NCBI RefSeq assembly: GCF_022539315.1
Contig: NC_066315.1
Span: 93,306,990-93,370,989 of the forward strand
DNA: 64,000 bases
Direction: 5' to 3'
Source of the DNA: Serinus canaria
Lineage: Eukaryota > Chordata > Aves > Passeriformes > Fringillidae
A model generated the notes under the pieces. The model searched no databases. It was not told the origin of the DNA and saw nothing but the letters and a program-made list of their open reading frames with translations. A program made the translations under genes and the position numbers. Positions 1 to 9,988 of this stretch are shown here, piece after piece. How positions within the stretch are numbered: position 1 is the stretch's first letter; each line of letters opens with the position of its first letter.

Positions 1-1411
1 TTGTCATTTTATATGCTTATGTCTTTTAAAACACACAGTATTAATTGTTGTTTTATTTATTGTATAGTTATTCTCACTGTCTGTTTTTCAGGTGGTGTGA
101 ATACCCTGAGACATGAAATATAACAAGGTCTGTTACAGATTAAAACAGGATCCAATAAAGAAGACGTATTCAAAAATATAATACTGCCCCTTCAAATCAA
201 TAAATAAAGACAAGCATTTCATACACTAATGCATATATCTATGACCATTATAAATTAGTTGCTTGCCAGAAAATACACTTCTTAGCACAAGTGCCATTAT
301 TTAAAGTTGTCTGTTTAATGCACACTTAGTATATTTTCTCATCCAAAGCTGCACTGCATAATTAGACAACATCCATTCTTAAAAACTAAAGTAGATGCCA
401 AAAATGTAATACATAAAGCATGACGTATTACAAATTTACATCTTCAAAAGTTATGTGTGGTTTCAGACAGAAAAAAATTGCAAAAAGATCACTATATTAT
501 AATGGCCAGGGTTTCATCTTAGCTTGCTCCATCTGTCGACTGGCAGTAATGTAAGTTATAATGCACTCATTCTTATTCAACTTCAGTGAATGGGTATTTT
601 CCAGGGTAGTTCTATTAAGTGGACAACTAGATAGGTGTCTTAATAGTTTGCTGAATTATGGTTGTTTAAGTCTCAGTTAGATCAATGGGTTGATTGCTGG
701 TTCTTTTCCCAGAAGACATTTATTGTCTTCTAAGGTGAACTCGTATTTCTGTCTGTATTCCCAGCATGGATGGGTTTCTGGCAACCTATTGGTCATATAC
801 AGCATACTTTTATCTTTTCCACTTAGGAGCCCTTGGGAGCACTCTCTTACCCCCATACTGCGGAGATGGGTGAGGGTGTCCATCTCCTGCCCTTCTTTGG
901 GCAGTATGGAGCAGCCAGGTTGGTGGCAGTCACCTTGGTGAGAGCTGTGACAGCTGCCTGGGTGAGAATTGTTCCATCATTGTCCTTCTGTGCAACAGGA
1001 CACAACAGGTCAGTCAGAAACAGCAGGAAAGTGAGGGATGCAGGGGACCTAGTAACAAAGGACACGAGAAAGGTGCAACAGCTCGATGATTTCCTTGCCT
1101 GACATCATTGGCAAGGTGCACTCTCAGGCCTCCCAAGTACCTGCAGCTGTAACCAGGGTATGGTAGAGTGAGGTACAACTTGTGGCCAAAGTAGATCAGA
1201 CTTTGAGCTTCCAAACTTCCCAGTTTTGTGGACTGGGAAGGTAGAAAACAATGAGTGCAGCTCAGCATCTGATGTTTCTGAGGGAGCAGGCCAGTCTTAC
1301 TGTGGGAGAGCTCTCTGTGCTTTTCAAAGAGTGGAGATCAGTGAAATGGAGAAAGTTCTGGGAAACTACCAGTCCGTCAGACTAAGGAGAACCCTTAGAA
1401 AGATCATGGAT
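1..1411. other. Unique noncoding sequence upstream of the CR1 pair
   Basis: No gene, RNA or recognisable repeat was found. The first 680 bases are strongly AT-rich; from about 690 to 1400 the base composition is more balanced, with short open frames on both strands that overlap one another and show no domain. The last 30 or so bases (around 1380-1411) lead into recognisable CR1 sequence without a visible target-site duplication. The exact 5' truncation point of the LINE is therefore approximate, and diverged CR1 sequence could extend somewhat further left. Confidence 0.5.
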
Positions 1412-1463
1412 CAAAGCTTGCAAACAGTCTCCCACAGCATACTCCTGGAAAAGCTGCCACGGC

Positions 1464-1787
1464 TTGGACAGGAGCACTCTTTGCTGGGTTAGGAACTGGC
1501 TGGATGGCTGGGCACACAGAGGGGTGGTGAATGGTGCTGCTTCCAGCTGGCAGCCAGTGACCAGTGGTGTCCCTCAGGGCTCTGTGCTGGGGCCAGTTCT
1601 GTTCAATATCTTCACTGATGACAGGGATGAGGGTATTGAGTCTGTCATTAGTAAATTTGCAGATGACACCAAGCTGGGAGCATGTGTTGATCTGCTGGAA
1701 GGTAGAAGGGCTCTGCAAAGGGACCTGGAATCGTTGCATGGATGGGCAGAGTCCAAAAGGACGAAGTTTAATAAGTCCAAGTGCTGA
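1464..1787 (+). pseudogene. CR1 reverse transcriptase fragment with the catalytic FADD box
   Basis: About 107 codons stay open across the palm region of the CR1 reverse transcriptase. SGVPQGS forms the fingers/palm block and FADDTKL is the YxDD-equivalent active site. This frame starts at a TTG codon, so it is an open stretch within a truncated copy and not a translational start. The TGA at 1785 follows the NKSKC segment, where intact family members read on. The endonuclease domain and first ORF are absent, so no active enzyme can be made. The same reading frame is recovered downstream from about 2028 to 2404 with clear CR1 C-terminal similarity. Confidence 0.85.
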
Positions 1788-2027
1788 GTCCTGCATTTTG
1801 GCCACAACAACCCCCTGCAGCATTATAGGCTGGGGACGGTGTGGCTGGACAGTGCCCAGGCAGGAAGGGACCTGGGGGTGCTGGTCCACAGCTGGCTGGA
1901 CATGAGCCAGCAGTGAGCCCTGGTGGCCAAGAAGGCCAATGGCCTCCTGGCCTGTGTCAGGAATAGTGTGGCCAGCAGGAGCAGGGAGGTTGTTCTCCCC
2001 TGTACTTGACACAGGTGAGGCAGCACT

Positions 2028-2404
2028 TTGAGTGTCTGGGCCCCTCAGTTTGGGAAGGACGCTGAGATGCTTGAGCGAGTCCAGAGGAGCGCAGCTTGGT
2101 TGGGGAGGGGCTTGGAACACAAGTCCTATGAAAAATGGCTGAGGGAGCTGGGGTTGTTTAGCCTGGAGAAAAGGAAACCCAGAGGTGACCTTATCACTCT
2201 CCACAACTGCCTGAACATTGGCTGTAGCCAGGTGGGGGTTGGTCTCTTTTTCCAGGCAGCAAGAGACATAGTGAGAGAATACAGACTTAAGCTGTGCCAG
2301 GGAAAATTTAGGTTGGATATTGGGAAAAAGTTTCTTACAGAAAGGGGGATAAAGTTCTGGAATGGTCTGCCCAGGAAGGTGGTGGAGTCACCATCCCAGG
2401 CCAA
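2028..2404 (+). pseudogene. CR1 ORF2 C-terminal remnant
   Basis: This continues the CR1 polyprotein in the same phase as the upstream reverse transcriptase fragment. Visible family-typical segments are ERVQRSAAWL, EHKSYEKWLRELGLFSLEKR, GDLITLHN, a KLCQGKFRLDIGKKFLTE-type run, and FWNGLPRKVVESP just before the break at about 2404. These belong to the poorly understood C-terminal region that follows the reverse transcriptase. The open frame runs on to 2525 but leaves recognisable CR1 C-terminus after 2404, where the neighbouring older CR1 copy begins, so the last 40 codons are chance. Confidence 0.8.
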
Positions 2405-2880
2405 AGTTATTGTGTCCTGCTGTTCAGTCCTTGGGAGATCCCACCTGAGTACTGTCCAATTCTGGGACTCTGTTGCACAAAAAAGACATAGACAATTTGG
2501 AGCAAGTCTGGCAGAGAACCATTAGGCTGGTCAGGTCAAATTATGAGAGGCTGAGATAATGGTGCCTGATTGGGAGATGAATCTATTTGATAACTCTACT
2601 AACTACCTATCTAATTCTATAGAGGAAAGGGAACTACACTGTTCCCAGTGCAAGAACTGGAGGCAATGGAATCAAGCAGCAGCAATAAAAATTCCAATGA
2701 GACACAGAGTAAAAATTCTTCATGGTGAGAATGATCGAGCACTGTATCAGTTTGCCCATCTCCATCCTTGAAGGCATTCAGAACTTGACTAGACAATACC
2801 CTGGGCAACCTCTACCTAGTTCTGAAGCTGATATTGCTTTGGGCAAGAAGGTGGACTAGATAACCTCCTGAGATTCTTAT
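2405..2880 (+). mobile_element. CR1 LINE 3' fragment, older and internally deleted
   Basis: A second CR1 piece lies in the same orientation as the upstream copy but is more decayed. It restarts at an earlier position of the consensus: about 2432-2525 corresponds to the 'CTGAGTACTGTCCAATTCTGG' neighbourhood, a region already present near 2010-2060 in the upstream copy. It then appears to skip part of the element and resumes at about 2640. At 2757-2880 it has the classic CR1 3' end: a 'CCATCCTTGAAGGCATTCA' block, 'TGACTAGACAATACCCTGGGCAACCT', and a 'GTGGACTAGATAACCTCC' block (blocks split; each is read in the sequence). No coding frame survives. The overlap in consensus position shows a separate element or duplication, not a continuation. 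The right edge is uncertain by some tens of bases. Confidence 0.8.
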
Positions 2881-3420
2881 TTTTCCTGAGATTCTGATTA
2901 CTTATTATGGTTATTTCAGGCAGTACTATTAAAGAGGAATAAATTCCCTGAGTCCTGCCCTGTTTTCTATTTTCCTATTTCCTCTATGGTCTGTGGCATT
3001 TTGGCTCTGCCCCTTGCCTCACCTGGCAGCCAGCTTGTGCCTCTCAGCAGCTTTTGCACAATGCCACAGGAGAGCAGAGGCTACTGGGCCATACAAGCTG
3101 GCCAACATGCCAGGAGCCTTTGTGCTTCTGCCTGTTAATCACAAGGTGCTATTGAGGTGTGTGAGCTGGACAGTGTGCCAAGAGCCTGTGCATCAGGCAC
3201 ACAAAGAGAAATGATCTAGCAGCAGGCAGCAGCAGATTGCAGAGATGTGTCCCAGTGCTGAAAGGGGCAAGGTCTGAACCACCCATGGCCATTAGTGCAG
3301 TCAAATCAGATGCAGCAGCAACCAGTCAGACCACAGCTTATTATCTCACCTTCCTTCTGGCCTGGTCACCCCCTCCACACCCCATAACACAGGCACCCTC
3401 ATATTTATTGGGAGGGGAAT

Positions 3421-3545
3421 GAGCATCACATTGTGTTATATTGAATTATTTTATGTCATATTATAACAATTGCATTTACTGTATAGATTATAACAACTAT
3501 ATTATATTAGTTATATTATGTTACATTATGTCATCTTATGTGTTG
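3421..3545. repeat. AT-rich low-complexity tract of TTATATTA-type units
   Basis: Degenerate repeats of TTATATT and ATTATGT type dominate this stretch, flanked by sequence of ordinary composition. It may be a decayed microsatellite, or the AT-rich part of an old repeat that I do not recognise. Confidence 0.55.
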
Positions 3546-4736
3546 CTCTTGAGTTGCTTTCCCAGTCTGGAAGTCTCCATGCTGCCACCATATTTTGTTC
3601 TCTGCAGCCCATGAGACAGCTGAAGAGGCAAACAAGGCTCATACTTTGCTCTTTATTCCCTCTGATGCCGTGAAACAGATTTCAATAAGTGTCTGAAACT
3701 GGAAGTGGGTATCTTAGCTTCAGGAGAGCTGGGAATGGGGTCAGACAAGGAGCTTGGGAATCTACTCTTTGCTCTAGCGGAGAGCCTTGCATTGGAGGAG
3801 AGCAGCGTGGAAAGGCAGAACTGGGCCCGTAGCAGCTCATACTTAAGGACAGATACCTGCTCATATCTGAGGCAGGGGGATCTCTGTCATGGTAGTGCAC
3901 CCCAGTAAATCAGCATGGTGCTGATTTGTAAACGGTTGGCCTCATTTGCCACATTCCTCTCTGCAAACTGAGCCTGTGCTAAGCTGCTGGAGCCCAGCCT
4001 CACTTTCCTCCAGCCGCTCGCTTCCAAAAAATTATTGACATTGCCTCCAGCCCTTGGATGTTAGTGGTATTTTTGTTTTATGTCTTTCCTAACAAGTTGA
4101 CACAACTTAACAATGTTGGTCTTGTCACCAGATTATTCTTCTAAATGAGACAGTTATTCACAGTGAGTCATTGAATATTTTACAACATGGTTACAGTAGC
4201 TGCTCCGACAGGTACCTGTGTATAGATGAGAGTGTACGTACTGTCACAGCACTGTCACATAGGAGATGTTTGCTCTACCTTTATTTATACAAACCACTCT
4301 ACCCCTCCTCTCCCTTGCTCACAGGCTGCCCTTAAATTCCCATGGCACCATCTTTCCACCTTGTAACTTGGGTGCACAGAGATGGCCCTGCTGCTGATGT
4401 ACCTCTTGGGTTTAATCGAGTGTTTGGGGAAAATATCTGTTATTAATATTGTGCAACTGGAGGTGTGGCCTGAAGACAGTTTATTTCCTGGCAGACCATT
4501 GAGCTTTGGAAGAAGGATTCCTTCCTTGAACAGGGGATGGCTCTGGAAACAAAATTCTTTCAATTTTTCCCTTTACACAGTCATGCTTGATTTATTTTTC
4601 TGCTTCTTCGAAAGGACTTTATGGCCAAGAGTAACCAGAATATCTGCCCATTTGCTTATAAAACCCCTCTGTGGGTATCTGAAAATAAAGACCTCTTGTG
4701 TCTTCTCCCCCTACCTGTAACCATCCCCAGGGAATG

Positions 4737-4786
4737 AGTGTGTGCATATGCATGTGTGGATGTGTGAGTACCTCTATGTGTGTGTA
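4737..4786. repeat. Degenerate (TG)n microsatellite
   Basis: Interrupted alternating TG, TA and CA steps make this purine-pyrimidine alternating tract a decayed dinucleotide repeat. It has no long pure run. Confidence 0.6.
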
Positions 4787-7094
4787 ACTCTACAGTAACT
4801 CTCTGGTTTGCCCAGGGTTTAAGGAATAAGATTTTTGATACTTCTTAGTGATCAGAAAGCCTTGTAGATCACTACGTGGCAGGACATCAGAACTGAACCT
4901 CTTGGCTTCTTTGCAAGGTGTTTTCTCTCTTTTTTTGCCTGCGATAAAAACTGCTTCTCATAAATTGTGGTGCTTTAATTAATTCACATTTTAAACATAC
5001 TTTGAGGTTCACAGGCATGTGTGCTACTTGAATATAAACTACGCTTTTAAGAGTTTCTGATTTCTTTGCAGTGTTTGGGTTATTTTTTTTCGCCTTTTTT
5101 TTTTCCCTTGAAAAATAATTGTCCTGCTAAATAGCAGGAGAGTCTGAGCAACAGCTAAAGAGCCTCTATTCTCTGTCATCTTATACCTTGAACTGTGTCA
5201 GCAACACCTGTAAAGGGCTGGTGTAAAATGGCAGCTTGCAGCTCTGCTAATACTTTACACTCCTTTTGCACAGAGTGAACAGACTACACAAGGTGCAAGG
5301 CCCAAAGGCCCGTGTTTCTGCCCATTTGGGATATGCTCTTTGCATCAAATCTTGAGATTTCTTCCTTTTATTAAAGTAAACCCAAAGGGGTTCCCTAGAG
5401 GCACAGCCAATATTCACTCCTTGTGGGCACACAAATCCAGGATTAGCCTGTGGCTGTTCCCAGGGAATGTGTTTGCTAGTGAAGTCTGAGCTAGTGTTAG
5501 GCAGGTACTGAAATGTAGAAGACCTGCTCTGGGTGTTTATTCACCTGAATAAGATTAATGGAATGCCTCTGGAATGCCTATTTGTGTACCCCCAGAGTCT
5601 AGAACTCCATTGTGCTTGCGTCCTTAGATGCGCTGTTTATCTGAAAATGATTTTTCTTTCACATTACTGTGAATCCTCCCACAAGTCAGGAGGATCTGAC
5701 ACTGAAACGATTCTCTGCTGATTTCTCCCAGCTAACGCGCAGAAGCACTGTGGATGGGAGACCTTCCAAATTGCCAGTTCCCTAAAAGTCACATTTTTTA
5801 AATGCCAGAGTTTCACTTTCACTAGGCGAATCAGAGGAGAAGACTGGTAGAGGAATAATTATTAAAGCTAGATCTGAAATTATTCCAAGTCTCTGAATCT
5901 GCTTCTTTGCAAGAAGACAGTGCTGAATCCCTAGCACTTTCCATATCTTGCTTCTTTGCAGAGGTCCTCTAATGGTAAATCGAAGCAAACCAAATGCCCA
6001 CCACCAAAACTCACCTGAATTCCAATGCCTACACCTGATTTTGAATCCCGGTCCAGATTTAAAGAAGATAAAGGAGGTCTGTCCATGTACAAAAATATCC
6101 TTAGATGGCTAAAAAGAATCCAAAAAGCACTTGAATAAATTCTCATTAATAAACTAAAATTTATCATCTGGCTTTTCTGACACTCTAATGATGAAAGATG
6201 CAAGGTGTGGATATTACAGATACACAGATGTCTGTCATAAGTAATAGAAATTATTATTATTATAATTAATGTGTCTTACACCTAGAGGGTCTAACTGAGA
6301 TAAGAGTCCCACTCCTTGTGCATGCAGTCAGACACTGCAGTCTGCCACACAGTAGAGAATAAAGGCAAATAGGCAGGACCAGGAGAGGAAAAAAAAAAGG
6401 CAAGGCACACAACAGGATCAATCTTGGGCTTTTTCAGGGGACCTTTTTCAGAGAAACCTGAATTATCCTTGATTTTCTAAGGAAGATGGAGAGCCTACCT
6501 CTTTCATCTTATTGAAAAGCTCAGCCTGACGGACTTCTCTGAGGCCATACAGGAAACCCATCGACAGGGGCAAAACATGTCCAGGCACAGCAGCACAATG
6601 CAAATCTCTAGAATGCTTTTGCACAGAAATAGCATTTCTTCATACAAAGAACTGTGTTTGGGCTCATGTCTAGCTTAGATTAAAGAGCAGTGGATAAACA
6701 TCTGTCTTTGTTACCACCACAACCATGAATTTTAAGGGTTAGTCATCCCCGAGACCTGGAATGGCTCATTCACATGAGACAGAAATATTTCATTCAGCCT
6801 CACACTCCTGGAAGGCTGACACTCCTGGGCAATGAAGCTCCTTTTTTACCTTTCTTTTCTTTCTCGGTGAGTGATCTTGACTGCATTTTCACCAAAACAG
6901 AGATGCAATATCTCACAAAGTGGTGCACTGCATGTTTCTGCCGGCATTCATTGGCTGTGCCTCGCGTGTAGGGCAAAGGCTTAGCCTCTAAGATTTGTTG
7001 GCAGCCTCCTGCTCTTTGTTCTTCAGAATGTGAAAATAGTGTAAATAGCAGCATCTGCAATTGCTCCTGCTGCTCTGACTGCCAGCCAAGTCAG

Positions 7095-7245
7095 ATCCCC
7101 CTCCCCTCGGAGAGCAGTCCACATGCCGCACACAGGACTGGACCGGGGAGGAATTATATGCGGTGAGAGTGCAGCCTCAGGAGTGCTGTGAAGAATACGG
7201 GCCATCAGACAGGAAGGCAGATAGACTGCCTCCGAGTTCGGCTAT
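7095..7245. promoter_or_regulatory. Small CpG-enriched patch
   Basis: About seven CpG dinucleotides occur in 150 bases, against a strongly CpG-depleted background. No TATA box, splice site or open frame stands out. It could be a conserved noncoding element or simply a local GC fluctuation. Confidence 0.2.
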
Positions 7246-8641
7246 TCCCAAATGAAATTTAAAAAAAATCTCTTCCCCACATCATGAGTCTTATATATTT
7301 TTTTAGGATTTTTGTGTCTAAATCTATCTTGCTACCAAAAATGTCTTAAAGAAAGGGAGAGAATAATTCACTCACTGTTTCTCTTGTGTAAGCAGAGCTC
7401 TATTCCAAGAGCAACCAACCTTTCTGTCATGATCCTATACCTTCCTGTACAGATTCTTACACTGAACCCATCATGACACTTCAGAGATTTCAGCAGCTGG
7501 GCTGAGGTTCACTGTTTTTCTGTTTATATAGTGGTTTTAAGCAATTTTTAATGTGCATGTGGAAATGAAGTTTTAGAAATGCTGAAAAGTGATTAGTGCT
7601 TTTTTTCCCCACCATATACATACACATGCACACGTGCATATTGTACACTGTATATGTCTGTCACAATAGAGTTTTTTCCTTTCCAACTCAGGTTGAAAAA
7701 ACATTTTAGTCCTTTTTCATGTGAAAGGCATCCAAAATTACCTGTTTGTCCATTTGAAATCTGCAAAAGAGGTGGAACAGTGTGTAGGCAGAGCGAGACG
7801 TTCATTTACGGTCTGCAACAAGGGAAGCTGGCAAAGAGCCCTGGAGTGAAATGCGCGTCCCAGAGAGATGCTGTTGATGGAAGGGTTCTGCAAGCTTCTT
7901 TCTAGCCAGCCCTATCAGACAGTGCCACCCCAAAAGCAAATCCTTATCATGCAAAAAACGGCATGTCAAGGTCAGTGATATAAATGAATTGTCAAAGCAT
8001 CTCATAGGCAGGCAGCTGGCTAGACTTGTTGTCAGCTGATGGCAAGATTAAAGCCTTAAAGTCTGTAAAAGGATTCAAGTTCTTCCTTGGCTACACAGCA
8101 GTTGTCCTGAGCTGATGCTCTATCATGAGGTTCTTATTTTGCAAACAGAAAGTTCTTATTTTGTAAAAAGACATTAACTATCTTTTAAAATTTTATTTCT
8201 AGCCTCTCTTCCTTTCTCTCTTATTACAATCTTTCCACTCTAAGCCAGCCGCATAGCAACCACAGTCCCATCTATCTTCAGAGACCTGAGCTTCTTTGTG
8301 AGCCCACCTGAACACCAAGATTCACAGCTTTCAACGACGTTTTACTCTCCTGTATTTATTTTTTTACTTGCATCATTCCAACACATGCCAACCTCTAGCA
8401 CATAAAATGCTTGGCTCAGAGGAACAGACGTATACAGCTGCACTGTAATTGTATAAAAAAAAAGCACGCTAATAACTCTTCAGTGCATTCAAAAACTCTG
8501 CTCATTGCAGAAGTCTGGGCAGATTGGCACATGGTGCAGAGGCACAGATTACGCTGTGCTTAATGGCTAAAACTGGAGTGCTAATATAGCTCAAATACAC
8601 TCACTTTACATTAAAGAAAATGAGACTTTTTTTTCCTTCCT

Positions 8642-8698
8642 CACAAGTGGATTTTAACCCAACAATAAAAAATCCACAAGTGGATTTTAACCCAACAA
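8642..8698 (+). repeat. 33-base tandem duplication
   Basis: A 24-base unit beginning CACAAGTGGATTTTAACCCA occurs identically at 8642-8665 and 8675-8698, giving a period of 33 bases with a 9-base spacer. The period is a multiple of three, so a short open frame here shows an 11-residue repeat. That frame has no other protein-like feature, and I take the duplication as noncoding. Confidence 0.9.
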
Positions 8699-9975
8699 CA
8701 CTAGAATATTTGAGGAAAGCCAAGTGTGGACTATGTAAACAGAGAGGACTGCAGTGGGAACCTAAACCTAAGAGCTATGTTCTTTTAGCAAGAGGGAAGG
8801 ACCACCCTATGGGAGAAATGGCCAGTCAAAACACCTCAGATTTTTAATGCCAATCACTCATGCATGAGTTACAGACCAGTCATTCCTTGTCAAAATTATC
8901 TACACAGTAGTTTTGAACAGTGAGTCTATTTTCAGAAAATTTTGAACTACTCTTTGGAAAAAATAAAAAGGCGAAAATGCATTAAAAAGATAGTTTCTTT
9001 CAAATTATCCTTAGTGTCTTCCTGTCTGCAGTTGAAGATAGCTTTTCAATGTTAAATCTGCATAGACTATGCTATAAGATTTTCTCTGGTTTAAGTGAGT
9101 GAAAAACTGAAAATCATATTGAAAAGTAGTGTTCTTATTTGTACAAAGATTATCACATTTGCAGTACAGATCTAACATTCATAAAGGCAGGCAGAATGGC
9201 ACATGCTGTGAGCATACCACTCCAGCTTAAAAGCTTTAATTCAGGAAAGTTGCTCTATTGAGGAAAAAGGAATGTAGGCACTCCTTGCCTAACAAGGAGT
9301 GTTAAAACTGCTTTCCTAAATATGGATAGATTGGAGCATGCACTTAAGTGGTTTCCCACACCAAGGGATTACACCTCCAACAATTATACGAATTAATTTT
9401 GAATCTCATTCAGGGAAACAGGACTGTGCCTGCTCCTCCTCTGGATATGCACTCCTTTTTCAGCCACACATGGACCTTTGCCATGAGCTGTGCATTCAGT
9501 GGCCATTGGACCCATGAAGGACCAGGCTGGGACTGGTCCCTGCATGGGCTGATAACCTGGATGCAGCTGCCACACACCATAAATGCACTGGTGTGATCAG
9601 TAAAATCACTAAAATCACCTGCCCTGCAAACTGCAGGGGGAGGAACCAGGGAAGGCTTTTGAAGAAATACAGAACAGCCCTTCTGGAGCTGGAACTGTAG
9701 CCTCAGTTTTTCCCTTGTGCTGGAAAGTTGTTGATGCAGAGGAACGTTTTTCAAATTGTCCAAGGCTTACTAAGGGAAAGAGGACCTGCAGCCTTGGAGA
9801 CAGCCAAGGTGTCTATATCCACTGTGGAGAGCCTTTTCTTTATCTGGCTTGAAGCTGGGGCAGTGCAGATAGACTGGTTGCACCCAGGGATTTTAACCAC
9901 AACAGAGGATTAAATAAAACATGTATATGTAATGAAAAACAGGGTACATAAGAAAAAAGGAAAAAAAGAATAAAT

Positions 9976-9988
9976 ACACACACACACA
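9976..9988. repeat. Short (CA)n microsatellite
   Basis: Thirteen bases of pure alternating A and C follow a purine-rich A/G tract. Confidence 0.7.

Larger units (their letters stand above)
1412..2404 (+). mobile_element. CR1 LINE retrotransposon, 5'-truncated copy (younger of two)
   Basis: This is a 5'-truncated copy of CR1, the chicken-repeat-1 non-LTR retrotransposon family dominant in birds and other sauropsids. In one plus-strand frame it encodes the C-terminal half of the reverse transcriptase: a conserved [14 protein letters not shown] block (codons from about 1569), then FADDTKL at about 1659-1679, which carries the catalytic aspartate pair. Next come stretches typical of the CR1 C-terminus (MSQQ, VAKKANG, NSVASRSRE, ERVQR, KSYEKWLRELGLFSLEKRKPRGDLITLHN, split by my reading). 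The copy is dead. There are TGA stops at 1785 and 1914, and further TGA codons at 2007 and 2016 lie between two apparent small deletions. It lacks the endonuclease domain, promoter and terminal 3' tail, ending abruptly where a second CR1 begins. Confidence 0.93.
2881..8619. other. Intergenic or intronic sequence, no gene seen
   Basis: This is unique, mostly AT-rich sequence. An AT-rich low-complexity patch lies at 3421-3545 and a TG-rich degenerate microsatellite at 4737-4786. A short ATT run sits near 6249-6270. There is one modest CpG-enriched patch at about 7095-7245, with seven CpG by eye. Open frames are all under 115 codons, overlap on both strands and show no domain. Confidence 0.5.

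Noticed and set aside
1404..2204. 266-codon open frame on the minus strand
   Set aside because: It is the antisense of the CR1 reverse transcriptase region. CR1 similarity is entirely on the plus strand and the minus translation shows no domain.
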